This document shows, piece by piece, positions 1 through 20,985 of a stretch of 64,000 nucleotides of DNA (positions are counted from its first letter, which is position 1; every line of letters starts with the position of its first letter). The DNA is from Dasypus novemcinctus. Its lineage: Eukaryota; Chordata; Mammalia; Cingulata; Dasypodidae. The position numbers and the translations under genes are program-made. Below the pieces are notes generated by a model. It did no database searches, was not told the DNA's origin, and saw only the letters and a list, made by a program, of their open reading frames with translations. The stretch is taken from positions 115,863,225-115,927,224 of the forward strand of contig NC_080683.1 in the NCBI RefSeq assembly GCF_030445035.2, read 5' to 3'.

Positions 1-58
1 GTGGACCTCCCATGTGGCAGGGGGATGCCCTATCCATTGGGCCAAATCCGCTTCCCCT
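1..58 (-). repeat. DAS-type tRNA-derived SINE, 5' head, cut by window edge
   Basis: Read on the minus strand this is the typical SINE head (GGAAGCGGATTTGGCCCAAT, then a gatagggc and a CACATGGGAGGTCC segment). Only the tRNA-like part is inside the window; body and tail would lie before position 1. Positions 59-465 beyond it are AT-rich and show no recognisable feature. Confidence 0.85.
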
Positions 59-855
59 CATTTTTCTTTAACCCTTTCTTATTCATACTCTTAAATTAAA
101 TAATCTATTCAGATCAGTGATTTAGCATGACTAATTTTGAACAGTATTTTGAGTTTTTCTGACTAATAAAATTATGAATTGGCAAATTGTTATCTGCTGT
201 AATTCATTCCAATAAGATGTGAAGAATTCCTAAATAGGAATTTGATTATCTAGAAAGAACTATGGCCTAAATGGAAATCAAATAACTAAACAAATAACTT
301 ATTTCATTCTTAGAGATTATGTCCAATAGTTAGAGTTGTAATATAAAAATTAGAATTATAATTAATTTCTATTATCCTTGAATTATTATCTACATTTATA
401 AATGGGCTATACTATCTATTTTTTATAGTTGATTTTATATTAAATCTAACCTAGCCTTGTGCTCTATTTTATTTTTTTCAAGGTTTTATAGCAAACCTAT
501 TGTGGTTTATCACACACAAAAAAAGTTGTGTGGTGAGGAGGAGAGAAGAGTTGTACGAATTATAACCAGGTTAATTACAGTACATTAAAATGGTGGTTTA
601 CATTACAACTAAGCCTATAAGTTTAAATATGCTAACAATATAAACCAATGTACAGGCTTTTCTTTATATAATACATATAATTATCAGGAATGAAATAAAA
701 AAACAAACATAAATAATGCACGTTTTATAGGTGACATTTTAAACAATGAAAACACCAATGGCTTTGACTGATAACTGGGGCATTGGTCCATAAAAACCCT
801 TTTTAAAAACAGAAGTATTTGTAGCAGCAATGCTTTCATTAAGCATCTGGCTATG

Positions 856-861
856 TCATTG
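856..861. repeat. Target-site duplication, left copy (TCATTG)
   Basis: Identical to 1289-1294. The hexamer belongs to the SGK1 3' UTR sequence (CAATGA on the minus strand), so the LTR integrated after the pseudogene formed. Confidence 0.85.
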
Positions 862-1288
862 TGTGGAAAACAAAGGCATGTTGTTTCCATAATAGCAAGT
901 TACCTCCTTAACCAGAGTCATGCTGTCCTTGGAGATATAGGTGCAGGTCATAAATCTATCAGGGAAATATAACATTTTGGTGGAACAAGGACTTGCTAGA
1001 ACGGAACGACCTGAGCAACAAGATTAATGAGTATATTTGTTTCAATAATATAATAGAACATTATGAGCTTTGGTAACTATCTAATTCACTGTGTTAGTAA
1101 GAATGAGGTAATGGTAATAGTTATCTAGAATAGTTTCTGCTTCTCACAACCTATTGGGGTATATAAGCAAGACCCTGAAACTAATAAATTTGTCTGATGA
1201 GCTTGAGGCTTCAATGCTCTCAGATCCCCTCATCCCAATCTCTCTTTATCTTTCATTCCTGATACCCTTCAGGTCTGCGACTCCGACA
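862..1288 (+). mobile_element. Solo LTR of an endogenous retrovirus (class II/ERVK-like) inside the SGK1 pseudogene
   Basis: A 427-bp block begins TGTGG and ends CCGACA (TGT...ACA termini). It is flanked by a perfect 6-bp target duplication TCATTG at 856-861 and 1289-1294. It carries an inverted CCAAT box (1153-1157), a TATATAAG box (1160-1167), an AATAAA signal (1183-1188) and a CT-rich R/U5-like end, so transcription runs on the plus strand. A 6-bp duplication is typical of ERVK-type integrases. No internal retroviral sequence is present, so this is a recombined solo LTR. The family name was not verified. Confidence 0.85.
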
Positions 1289-1294
1289 TCATTG
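1289..1294. repeat. Target-site duplication, right copy (TCATTG)
   Basis: Identical to 856-861. The SGK1-derived sequence resumes directly beyond it. Confidence 0.85.
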
Positions 1295-3257
1295 CAAGAC
1301 CATTTCAATAAATTTTAGTTAACTATATCTTACAAAACAAAATGTCTACACATAAATTTATCTTCCTAATATGGAAGAAGTGAACAATGTGCCACAACTG
1401 CGAGTGTCACACTGATGCTCATCGCTAAACCCACCTGTGATCACACACACCACACTCACACCACTGCTTGCACAGTAAACCCACGAGGAAAAAGAAAGGA
1501 CGAGAACACTCTGCAAGAGGAAAACCTTTGGAGCGAACACCTTATGGGAAAGGCACATTTCACAACAGCCACATCAGAGCCCAGGCAGACCTTCACCAGA
1601 TCTTCCCTAGAACAGTGTCTTCCTTCTTGACAGAAAGATTGCACCTGTCTAAGGCAGCGCTCAGATGCTCATTTCAGGGATAGCACCACGGTGGAAGGAA
1701 GAGCTCCCGGAAAGGAGGCTGTGTTCTTCAAGAAGCTTCCAGCAAACTGTGCAATGAGGACTGCCCAGCTCCCAGAGATGTGCAAATTCTCTTTAAAGAT
1801 GTCCCGTCGGCAGGCATCTCTGCCGAAAGGCTAACAGAAACCTCGGGAAACACGCGAAATCCTTCCAACCCGGCCCTCGGTCTGCTCAGAGGAACGAGTC
1901 CATGGGGGGTGCGTAGGAGAAGCCCAGGAAGGCCTCGGCGGCCTCCTTGACACTGGCCGTGATGAGGATGCTGTCCGGGGACCTGCCGATGGAGTTGGGG
2001 ACCAGCTCTTTGGTGAACTCGAGGTCGAACTGCTGCAGGTCACTCGGGCCACTCACATTTGGGTTGAAAGGGGGCGTAATCCTCTTATGAATGAGGTCAT
2101 CCCAGCTGATGAGGGAGAAGAAGATGTGACTCTTAATCTCCATGAAGTCATCCTTGGCGCCGAGCCTCCTGGTCCTGTCCTTCTGCAGGAGGTTCTCCAG
2201 GAGGTGTCGGGCAGAATTGGTGATGTTTGGCTTCAGCTGGAGGGGCTTGTTCAGGATGTTGTCGTACATCTCGGCGGTGTTTCGGCTGTAGAACGGAGGC
2301 AAGCCATAGAGCATCTCATACAAGCTGGCGCCCAGGCACCACCAGTCACAGTCCTGTCATAAGGCTGCTTATGAAGCACCTCCGGGGCCAGGTACTCCAG
2401 GGTGCCACCGGTGGACGTTGTGCCATTGTGCTCGATGTTCTCTTTGTAGAGTCCCAAGTCGGTGAGGACAATATGTCCCTGTGAATCTAGCAAAATGTTC
2501 TCTGGTTTTAAGTCCTTGTAAACAATATTCAGAGAGTGCGGGTACCCCAAGGCGCTGGCTATCTCAGCAGCATAGGAACAAGCCCACGGTCCAGGAAGCA
2601 CCATTCCCGCTGGAGGTCGTAGAACAACTCGCCCCCACTACAAAGTCTAGGACAAAGTGCAATTTGTCAGCGGTCTGGAAAGAGAAGTGAAGGCCCACCA
2701 AGAAAGGGTGCTTCACATTCTTCAGGACATTCCGTTTGGACATAGTATGCTTCTCCTCCTCCTTTTTCAGGATCGCTTTCTTCTGTAACACTTTGACAGC
2801 ACAGAAAGCTTCTTCCACCTTGTGTCTTGCTAGAAGAACCTTTCCAAAACTACCTTTCCCAATCACTTTCAAAAAGTCAAAGTCTGGTGGTTTAGCATGA
2901 GGACTGGATGATGGACCAACGTTGATTTGCTGAGAAGAACTAGGTGGAAGAGAAGGGTTGGCCTTCATAAGCTCCAGCTCCTGAGGTTGGGAGATCTTCA
3001 AAACTGATTGAACTTCAGGGTGTTTGCATGCATAGGAGTTATTGGCGATCTTCTGAATGAAGTCATTCAGGCCCACTCTTCTCTGTTTCATGAAAGTGGT
3101 GAAGATGGCTACCATCCCCCTCATCCAGGAGTAAGTAAGAGTGCCCTTGGCAGCCTCGGTTTTCACCGTCATCACCACAGAAGTTGCACAGGGAGTCGTT
3201 GGCAACAGGAGCGGCTGGGGGAACACTCTTGCACTCTATTTTAAAATTTGTAATTTC

Positions 3258-3318
3258 TGGGAAGCAGAGGTGGCTCAAGCAATTGGGCGCTCACCTACCA
3301 CATGGGAGGTCCCACGTT
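3258..3318 (+). repeat. DAS-type SINE head fragment
   Basis: Contains the tRNA-like head GGAAGCAGAGGTGGCTCAAG followed by CTACCACATGGGAGGTCC. It sits immediately beside the 5' end of the SGK1 pseudogene and lacks body and tail. Positions 3319-3900 beyond it are AT-rich with no gene seen. Confidence 0.8.
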
Positions 3319-3899
3319 AAATTGTAATATTGTTAAATTTTGTAACAAAGACAAAAGAAAGTACTATATCCATGCTAAAGTTAAAAAAAAAAAGAGAATT
3401 TAGGGTCTAGTTTATGAGATATGACTATGATTAAACTTTTTTTCCTTTATTTTCTTCATTAACAAGGAGACCTTGGTCATATCATTTAACTGTGTTCATT
3501 TATTTATCTTTCTGAACACTGGAGAAACAAAAATTAGGTTTGTGTTTAGGATTAAATAAAATAAATGTGCCTGGACAGAATATATTAGAGTAACACTTCC
3601 AAAATTTGTTAGGCTGTCTTTTGTCTCTTATTTTAATAATAATAATAAATAATGAAATGACTCATCTACCTTAACACTATCATATAGGAAATATATTTAG
3701 ACTCACCAAAAACTTCAGTGAGGGTTTTCCATATAAACACACAGATCCCTTGTGAAACCTTATTAAAATAAGAGTAAAGAAAAGAAAAAGATGTATACGC
3801 AGAAGGATAGAGAGATTCCAAGAGGAACAGAAGATAAGAAATGCAACAAAATGTTGGAAGGGAGGTAAGCAGGATAAAGCCCACCTCAAAGAACTTACT

Positions 3900-5240
3900 G
3901 TTGCTTGCCTTCCTTCTGAATAGAATGTGCAGCCAATTAACAATTACGTAAGTAAAGTCTCCCAAGATGAAAGACAGTGACTAAAATCAACAAGAAGAAA
4001 AAAGAAATGTGGCGGAAAGAGATAGCTCAGGAGCAGAAAAAACTGAAAATGGAACTATAGATACTATCCTCAAAAAAAAAAAAAAAAAAGCAAGAAGTTA
4101 TGAAAAAGGAGCATTCAGAGAAAAAAGAAATGGCTCCTAAAAATTAAAAATACAATGGCAGGGAAAAAATGCAATAGAACAGCTGGAAGGTAGATAAAAA
4201 AATTTTCTCAAAAAGTACAATAAAAAGGCAAAGAGAAAGAAAGTGTAAAGGAAAGATATGAAAATCAGAGGAATAATTCTGGCATTCAAACGTCTAATCA
4301 GAGTTCCAGAAAGAGAGAACAAAGGGAAAAGAAGGGAGAAAATTATGAAACTTTTTTTAAAGATTTCCAAAAATAAAGGACATGAAACTCTAGATTGATT
4401 AAGCCCACAAGAGTTTGGCATGAGAAACAAAAAAGCACTCTCCATGGCACTTCAATTTTAGAACACTGGAACTAAAGGAAAGATCTTAAATGTTTCAAAA
4501 ATAAAGAAAGTTTTCATACAAAGAACCAGAAACAGAATGACATCAACTTTTCAACATGGACCTAGAGGCTAGAGATCAATGAAACAATGTCTTCCTTCTG
4601 AAGAAAAATTATTTTCTGCCTATTATATACCCAGCCAAACTAGCAATCAAGTGTGAGAATAAAATAGTAACATTTGAGACATGCAAGGTCTTCAAAGCAA
4701 TCTACATGATAGGCACCATTTCTCAAGAAGCTACAGGAAGAAGACATCCAGAAAGCAGGTGACACACAAAACAGGAGAAAGAGGAAGAGAATGCGCCTGG
4801 CAACACTGAAGGGAAACTTAGGATGTCAGCAATGCAGCAGCCTCAAGAGCAGCAAGTGAGGTCGGAGGAGGACAGAAGGTTACTGGGGGGCAATTCCCAA
4901 GAAGGAAAAAAAGTAGAACTTGTAGAAGCAATTATTAACTCCAGTGAAAAATAAAATTATTCAAGAAGCAAAAGGAAATCATAGCATACAAAATGGCTTA
5001 CCATTATAATAAGGATGGAAATTCTGAATACTGACTTAACTCAAGATTATGATTTAACTCCATTGGGAACATATGTGTATTAGGGGGCTGGAGTGTCTCA
5101 GAGAACATATTCCTAATCTTCTACTATGGGAAGTAAATATAATTAAAACATCAAGAAATAGCAGCAGAAGTGTGTCATTCTAAAAATATGTAGGTGAGAC
5201 ACCAGAAGTTAGAAGGGATTATCTCTGGGATGATGAGAAA
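3900..5240 (+). repeat. Ancient HAL1/L1 ORF1-containing relic
   Basis: The sequence follows the mammalian HAL1/L1M ORF1-to-3' region. Landmarks are GAGTTCCAGAAAGAGAGAAC near 4302, 'acactggaactaaaggaaag' near 4463, TACCCAGCCAAACTAGCAAT near 4628, and CAAGTGTGAGAATAAA. It is heavily decayed and has no usable ORF. Exact subfamily and limits are uncertain. Confidence 0.75.
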
Positions 5241-5286
5241 TAAGAGAGAAGTCATGTATTACTATATGATTTTTTTCCTAAAAGAC

Positions 5287-5309
5287 ATATATATATATAT
5301 ATATATATA
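5287..5309. repeat. (TA)n microsatellite
   Basis: Uninterrupted AT dinucleotide run of about 11 units between the HAL1 relic and an MTFR2 exon. Confidence 0.9.
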
Positions 5310-5372
5310 ACTTTGATAAATACATTAATTTTCTTTTAAAGCATCATTGATAAAATTTCAGTTCATATCTCA

Positions 5373-15577
<10,205 letters not shown>

Positions 15578-15774
15578 TGATGAAGCAAATCCAGAAGCAA
15601 ATTCAAGGAAGCATTATCGGTTTCTTGATGCCTTCGGGAAAAAATTTTGGAAAATATTATTCGGGAAGACAAGTTAATAAACTGTCACATAAATTGTATT
15701 AAATATCCTGGAAGGGTCCTTTCAGGGCACATCACACCATCGACTATCTCTCCAGGCCAGAGTTAGTAGGAAGG

Positions 15775-15900
15775 AAGTCGGAAGGGGAGAGGGAGGGGAG
15801 AGATGCGCGGAGGCGGGGAGAGGGGGAAGGGAGGCGGAGGACGGGTGGCAGGGAAGGTAGGGAAGCGAGGGAAGGGGGAGGGGGGAGGGGGGAGGGAGGG
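15775..15900 (+). other. G-rich polypurine tract
   Basis: About 125 bases almost entirely A/G, with many runs of three to five Gs. It lies just inside MTFR2 intron 1, on the strand that is the transcription template for this minus-strand gene. It has strong G-quadruplex potential. Confidence 0.9.
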
Positions 15901-16640
15901 TGCCCGGGGCTCACCTGCCTCTGGTGCTCACAGCCTCACGGGCTATAGCCGGGGTCCCATCGCGGCCGGAGCGCTAGTCCTGCTCGTCCACCCCGTGGGC
16001 GCCGGGCTTCGGCCTCCAGCCACCGGCGGGAGCGGCACCGCCCCGGCGCTCGGTCGGCGGGGACTCCGCGGGGTCCCTCACTCGGCAGCTAGCCCCCGGG
16101 ACACGCCCGCTGCTCGGCAGTCGGAATTCTGAGCCCGCCGGGGCGAAAATCAAACTCCGCGGGCCGGGAACCGGAACCAGCCTCATTGGACAAGGCTCAA
16201 GGCCGCCGCTTAGGATTGGTCCCGAGATGTCGGCACGCTATTACGGTTGACAGACCTGCGAAGTTGCTGATTTGTCCTTTTCCCGCGCGGGGGCGGGTTC
16301 TCCACGAGACAGCCAATAGAAGCCAGCAAGCAACCGGTGGTAGGCGAGGCTAGTGAGGCCGGCGGTACGTGGAGGGGGGCGGGGCGTGAGGCCGGCAGAG
16401 GGTGGAGTTGGCTGGCCGAGGGGCGGGGCGGCCGGCGACACCGACTTGGCCAGCGGGCGTGTGGTCAGAGTTCGCCGAGCCACGCACGCGGCCCCTTCAC
16501 CGGCGGCCAAAGCGGGCCACTTCCCAATCTTGCCGCACCACAAAAACCATTCGTCCGATCGCTCAGCGAACATCTTCAACCGCCTGGGTCAAGCAGAGGC
16601 TGAAACCGCCCGCTTGGGGCTGCCGCTGAGCACTTGAGAG
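15780..16640. promoter_or_regulatory. MTFR2: CpG island, MTFR2 promoter
   Basis: A GC- and CpG-rich stretch in an otherwise AT-rich region. It contains inverted CCAAT boxes (ATTGG at about 16187 and 16214), a forward CCAAT at about 16312, an E2F-type site TTTCCCGC near 16279-16286, and GC boxes (GGGGCGGG). A splice donor GGCAG|GTGAGC at 15914-15913 marks the end of an inferred non-coding exon 1, with transcription starting about 16130-16260 on the minus strand. CCAAT plus E2F sites agree with a cell-cycle-regulated gene; the exact start is inferred. Confidence 0.8.
15915..16150 (-). other. MTFR2: MTFR2 inferred non-coding exon 1
   Basis: The 3' edge is set by the strong donor GTGAGC at 15914. 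The 5' edge is only an estimate. No start codon is needed here because the family N-terminus lies in the next exon. Confidence 0.5.
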
Positions 16641-16887
16641 TATTCGCACACCAAGTGCCCCCCGTACCCGAGCTACCAAATGTGGGCCGGACCCTGCCCT
16701 GGGAAGTCATGCCTGCTGATGTCCTAAGGTGCAATGCTGGTATGAGGTCACTTCCTGGCTTCCTGAGAGACAATGGCTTCTCTTCCGGTCTTTAAGCGAG
16801 ATGCGTGGGGGTGACAAGATCAAATGTGCCTGCTGCTGACGTCCGTATTAACAATGTTGGGTTTTGAAAATTTCTCTACCGTTCACA

Positions 16888-17012
16888 TCATTTATCCATT
16901 CATTCAACCAATACTAAAGGTCGATATATAGGCACCTTTCTAAGCCCGGGAAATGCAGTAAGGGGCAAGACAGGTAAGGTTCCTGGCCTGCAGGCTTACC
17001 TTCTAGTGTAGA
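16888..17012 (-). repeat. L2 3'-end fragment
   Basis: The plus strand reads 'ttcattcaaccaatactaaagg...gcacctttctaagcc...cttaccttctagtg', the reverse complement of the L2 3' terminus. The surrounding intergenic DNA (16640-18420) shows no gene. Confidence 0.7.
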
Positions 17013-18414
17013 TCTCAGGCATCCTCTGATCACATGTATAAACAGCAAACCTCCCCATTTTCCCTGATTTTTTTTCTTTCTAGCACCTGTCACCATATTG
17101 TATAAACGTTTATGCTCCTACACTGCCAAACTAGAACTTTCTTTTCAAAGCTCCAAGCTGTACCCAGGGTGCTTAAGAGTGCCTGGTATAGACCAGGTAT
17201 TCACTGAGGGTTGTCAAATTAAATAACTGAATACAGAATGAGAGAAAACAGATAATAAAGAATGACTCCTTGGTTTGGGGACTAGGCAACTGGGCAGAAC
17301 AGTGGTGATTATAGTGATTGGCCCTGTCCAATGAGGGATAAGCATGAAAGTGGAGAAGAGAAGGTGCTGGACAATGCAAAGTAGAGGGCAATGGATCAGT
17401 AATCCATTCACATTAATCACAATACTCTCAAGCTTCTTGTTCTTCTCTGGCCCTATTAAGAGAATAAATGACTTTATAGACTACTGCCTTTGCATCAAGC
17501 GCAGCACAAAATTAACAGGGCCAGAAGGAAACAACCCTTGAGAACATGAGAACATGAAGCAGCTACTTCACCTGAGAGTGAAGCTTCTCTCAGGAAGCAC
17601 GATTGGCAGAGTTTAACATTCCTAGTGATGTAGACAGGTAGCAAAGTAAGCCCAGGTGAAATGGTACACCCTCCCCAAGTGCCTTGAAACTACTCCTTCA
17701 GAGATTACTCCTTCAGAGATCTTCCTCCCGTTGATATGGTGACTAAAGCATTCACATTTTGACTATAACCCTTTATACAATTTCACACTGATCGTTTTCC
17801 ATTGCTCAATTTTATGTGAAATTACTTCCTGAACTTTTAGAACGAGGCAGAGTTCAGGAAAGCTTCTGACTTCACAGAGCTACTTTTTCTGTTTTTTTGA
17901 AATGTTCACAAGTATGGTGGCTTCTCCTGTTTCCTGACAGTGTTGTCCTCTCCAGCTTGATGGCCCTCTCCTTACTTCTATACTGCTCTGATTCCACTGC
18001 CAGCATTTTTCATTGTGGAAACCTCTCCCTAGAAAGGAAAATTGCACATCAATTCTGAGCGTTCGCACAGGTGAACTGTTCCAGCCTAGTCAGATCCTAC
18101 CGTGGGTACTTTGCACTCACCTTTGGAGAGGACAAACCCCTTCCGGAATCCAGCAGTTTTCCGCAAATGCCAAATTATGACTAATTTGGGATTCTCCCAT
18201 TTTTCAGTCTGTCAGATGCTGCCTCAATTTTAATTCATACTTGCACAAAAACCAACAGCAGGTAAGTTGGTGGCATGTCCCTACCCAATATTTTGGGGTT
18301 CATAGAATTAGCCTGTCACCGTTTCACTGCAAATGCCATGCTTACTGACATCTTTCCACAGTCAACCTTATTATGGCAAATTATACTATGTTCTGAGTTA
18401 CCCAAGACCAAGAA

Positions 18415-18497
18415 TTCTACTTTATTCATCTTTGCATACCCTATGCCCAGTATAAAGGCTTACTACATGGTTTTCCATGAATGAATGAATGAATGGA
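18415..18497 (+). repeat. L2 3' end with (ATGA)n terminus
   Basis: 'ttattcatctttgcatacc', then CCAGTATAAAGG, and ends in GAATGAATGAATGAATGG, the L2 tail pattern. The stretch 18500-19690 beyond it is AT-rich with nothing recognisable. Confidence 0.65.
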
Positions 18498-19696
18498 GAG
18501 ACTGATAGCTGGTACGGACAGACTACAAAGATGTCTATGCAATCTTGCCAAGCGCCCAGTGGAACCCTTTAACCTTGTGGCCCAGGACTATGTTATAGGA
18601 GAACTCGAATGGCTATAATTACCTTAAGGAATGTGTCAGAATTCACTATAACATTCCACTTGCACCAAAGAAAGTAGGCAATAGCTGCTCCAACCTTAGA
18701 TAACCGTAACACTAGCAAAGGGTGCTCTCCAGACTGGAGAGCAGGTGCCCGTAAAGCTCATTTTCTTAGGGTTTACATTTTTTAAGAACAATGACTCCTT
18801 TATCCTTTCTGTGTTGCCTAATGCTGGAGGCCTCTCTGGGGCACCAGTTTTGGAGTACTTAAGCCACCAGTGCTATTTAAAACATTACAGGTGCTTTATA
18901 GCTTGATTCTAAAATCATGCTTCAAATTAAATTTTCCTGAAAAAAATTTTTTTTGTATTGACAATAAAAAGATTATATAATAAAAACCAGAGTTGAGAGA
19001 CCTACCACCAGTATATTTATAAATTGTTATTTACATGGTAGTGCTATCTTAAAATTACAAAATCAAAGTTAATGTTTATAGCATTCTGAAAGCAGGACTT
19101 TGACCCTTAAAAGATGAATTTATATAAAAGACTAGGTTATGCTTAAATGTTCTGCTTCAAAAATAATAGTGTTTACATGTTTTCCAATTAGTCACACTTA
19201 TTTTGAACAAAAATTCTCTGCTATAGCAAAATCTACATAAAAGCATAAAGATCAATTTCTGCTTGATCATTCTGATTCCTTTGCTTAGCATATACTCACT
19301 TTTATAAGATTCCCTATGACTGACAAAGTCTATGTTTCCTGACACATTCATACATTCACAAGTAAGGATGTCTTGACTCTTGTGACACACTTGAAAGAAT
19401 TGGTTCAAATCTAAAGAACAGAGATAAAGGGTCTCCCACTGAGTCTTATTCTGCTTCTGGATCATCCAGACAGTCCAGTTACGTATAAACTCTTCATGTT
19501 CCCGTTTAATTCTTCATATTTTTAGCAATAATGAATCCAAGTAATTTTTAAGTCATTAACTAGCAAAAATAATTTTTTTAAAAAGTTCTAAATAACTTAT
19601 TTTAATTCCCTTACAGCTAATAGCAAATTTTTGTTTTCCAAGCGTATAGTACAAAGGAAATGCATAAGGCCTTAAAAGCCTTAAAAATAAATGCTG

Positions 19697-20010
19697 TGGC
19701 AAGTGGATGCAGCTCAAGCGATTGAGCTCCTGCCTACCACATGGGAAGTCCCAGGTTTGGTTCCCAGTGCCTCCTGGAGAAGACGAGCAAAACAGCAAGC
19801 TGGCTTGGCGGACTGGCACAAGCTAATGACACAACAAGATGATGCCACAAGGAAACAATGAGGGGGACAACAAATAGGGAAATGGAGGTAACTCAAGTGA
19901 TTTAAGCATTCCTCTCTCCCACATGGTTCGGTTCCCAGTGCCTCCTAAAGAGAAGATGAGCAGACAGTGACCACAAACAATGGGGGGGGGAATAAATTTT
20001 TTTTTAAATA
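19697..20010 (+). repeat. Dimeric DAS-type SINE
   Basis: Two tRNA-like heads lie in series. The first (GCAAGTGGATGCAGCTCAAG) is at 19699. A second (AATGGAGGTAACTCAAGTGA with CCTCTCTCCCACATGG and GGTTCCCAGTGCCTCC) starts near 19880. They are followed by a short body, a G run and an AT-rich tail. 20010-20690 beyond it shows nothing. Confidence 0.75.
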
Positions 20011-20724
20011 TATTTTTTTAAATGCTATATTGCTAGTTTAAAAATGATACAGGAACTTAATTTTTAAATACCTAGCTGTCAAATATTACCTGATTATATT
20101 GAGCTAATAAAAATCTTTGTTATCATTTTTATCTACTTTTCTGGTCTGTCCTTTATGGAACATTTTTTAAAAATGATACAGTTGGATGAGTTTTTATCAA
20201 ATGCACTGTCCCATACGATTAGAATTTGGCTCAATTTCCCCTTCTCTGGAAAAGCCCTTAAGTATTTGAAGACCACTATCAAGGACTCATGTAAGTCCCA
20301 TTTTCCTACAGTAAACATACCTTTTCCAATATTCACATGACACTATTTCAAACATCAAACTTCTGTTTTCCCCTTCCTTTAAATATATTAAAAGGTTCAT
20401 TCTGAAAACATGGTACCTCAAAGCAACACACAAAGGGTGACATGAGCAATGTATAAATACACTTGACAATCTGAATTGTCTGTTCATCATAATCTGAACT
20501 CTTGTCCCATTAAGCCTAGGCTGCATTAAGGTTTAGCAGCCATAAACTGGCATATGCCAAATCAAACGTTTATAGGTAAGCAGCTATCACTTTCATTTAC
20601 ACATTCAAGTGCTTACGTATAGTCTTTATGCCTGCATAAAGCTAGGTGCTAAAATTACATTCTGGCAAAGAAAATGACACATAAATGGAATGAGTGGCTA
20701 GCCTAGAAGAGCATGCTACTGGCA

Positions 20725-20985
20725 CAGACCCCTCCTTTTCCTTGGCAGGTGTCTCCGAGCACCTTGCGGTGGAGCCCCGTGGGGGCGCTTGGCGGGGGTG
20801 GCCTGCCCTCGGTAGGAAGGCCTTCTCTAGCGATCCTCAAGGGTGCCTTGGGGTACCGGACCCCCCCAGTCGCTGCCCCTCTGCGCATAGCCCACCGAGT
20901 GTGTCGACTGCAGTTGCACATAGGCAGAGCTCCCCTCCGCCAAGGAGGGGTCCACCAGGCCCGCAGTGGGGCCGGGAGGCCAAAA
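20725..20985. other. Unexplained GC-rich patch
   Basis: About 260 bases of high GC content with sharp edges in AT-rich DNA downstream of BCLAF1. Three minus-strand frames stay open for part of it, but none is a protein I recognise, and no repeat family or splice pattern is apparent. It could be a decayed retrocopy, an LTR fragment or a small CpG island. Confidence 0.5.

Larger units (their letters stand above)
466..3250 (-). pseudogene. SGK1P: SGK1 processed pseudogene with near full-length 3' UTR
   Basis: This is an intronless copy of serum/glucocorticoid-regulated kinase 1 mRNA. The initiator-equivalent ATG is at 3172 ([15 protein letters not shown]) and the stop at 1888-1886 after [14 protein letters not shown]. 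The Gly-rich loop ([10 protein letters not shown]) and VAIK-equivalent lysine (CAVKVL) are readable. The reading frame is broken after LHFVLDF, shifts again around the activation segment, and loses the VDWWCLGAVL region. The DFG motif reads DLG and YRDLKPEN reads YKDLKPEN. The 3' UTR continues to a degenerate A-rich tail at about 466-479 and is split by a solo LTR at 862-1288. No introns, a tail, and several frameshifts make it a dead retrocopy, probably within an MTFR2 intron. The active SGK1 gene is elsewhere. Confidence 0.95.

Noticed and set aside
1886-3226. Three long minus-strand frames resembling a protein kinase
   Set aside because: They are SGK1 in different frames, without introns, with frameshifts and altered catalytic motifs; treated as one processed pseudogene rather than a gene.
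15803-16637. Open frames on both strands around 16 kb
   Set aside because: Also CpG-island chance frames. The supported feature is the MTFR2 promoter and non-coding exon.
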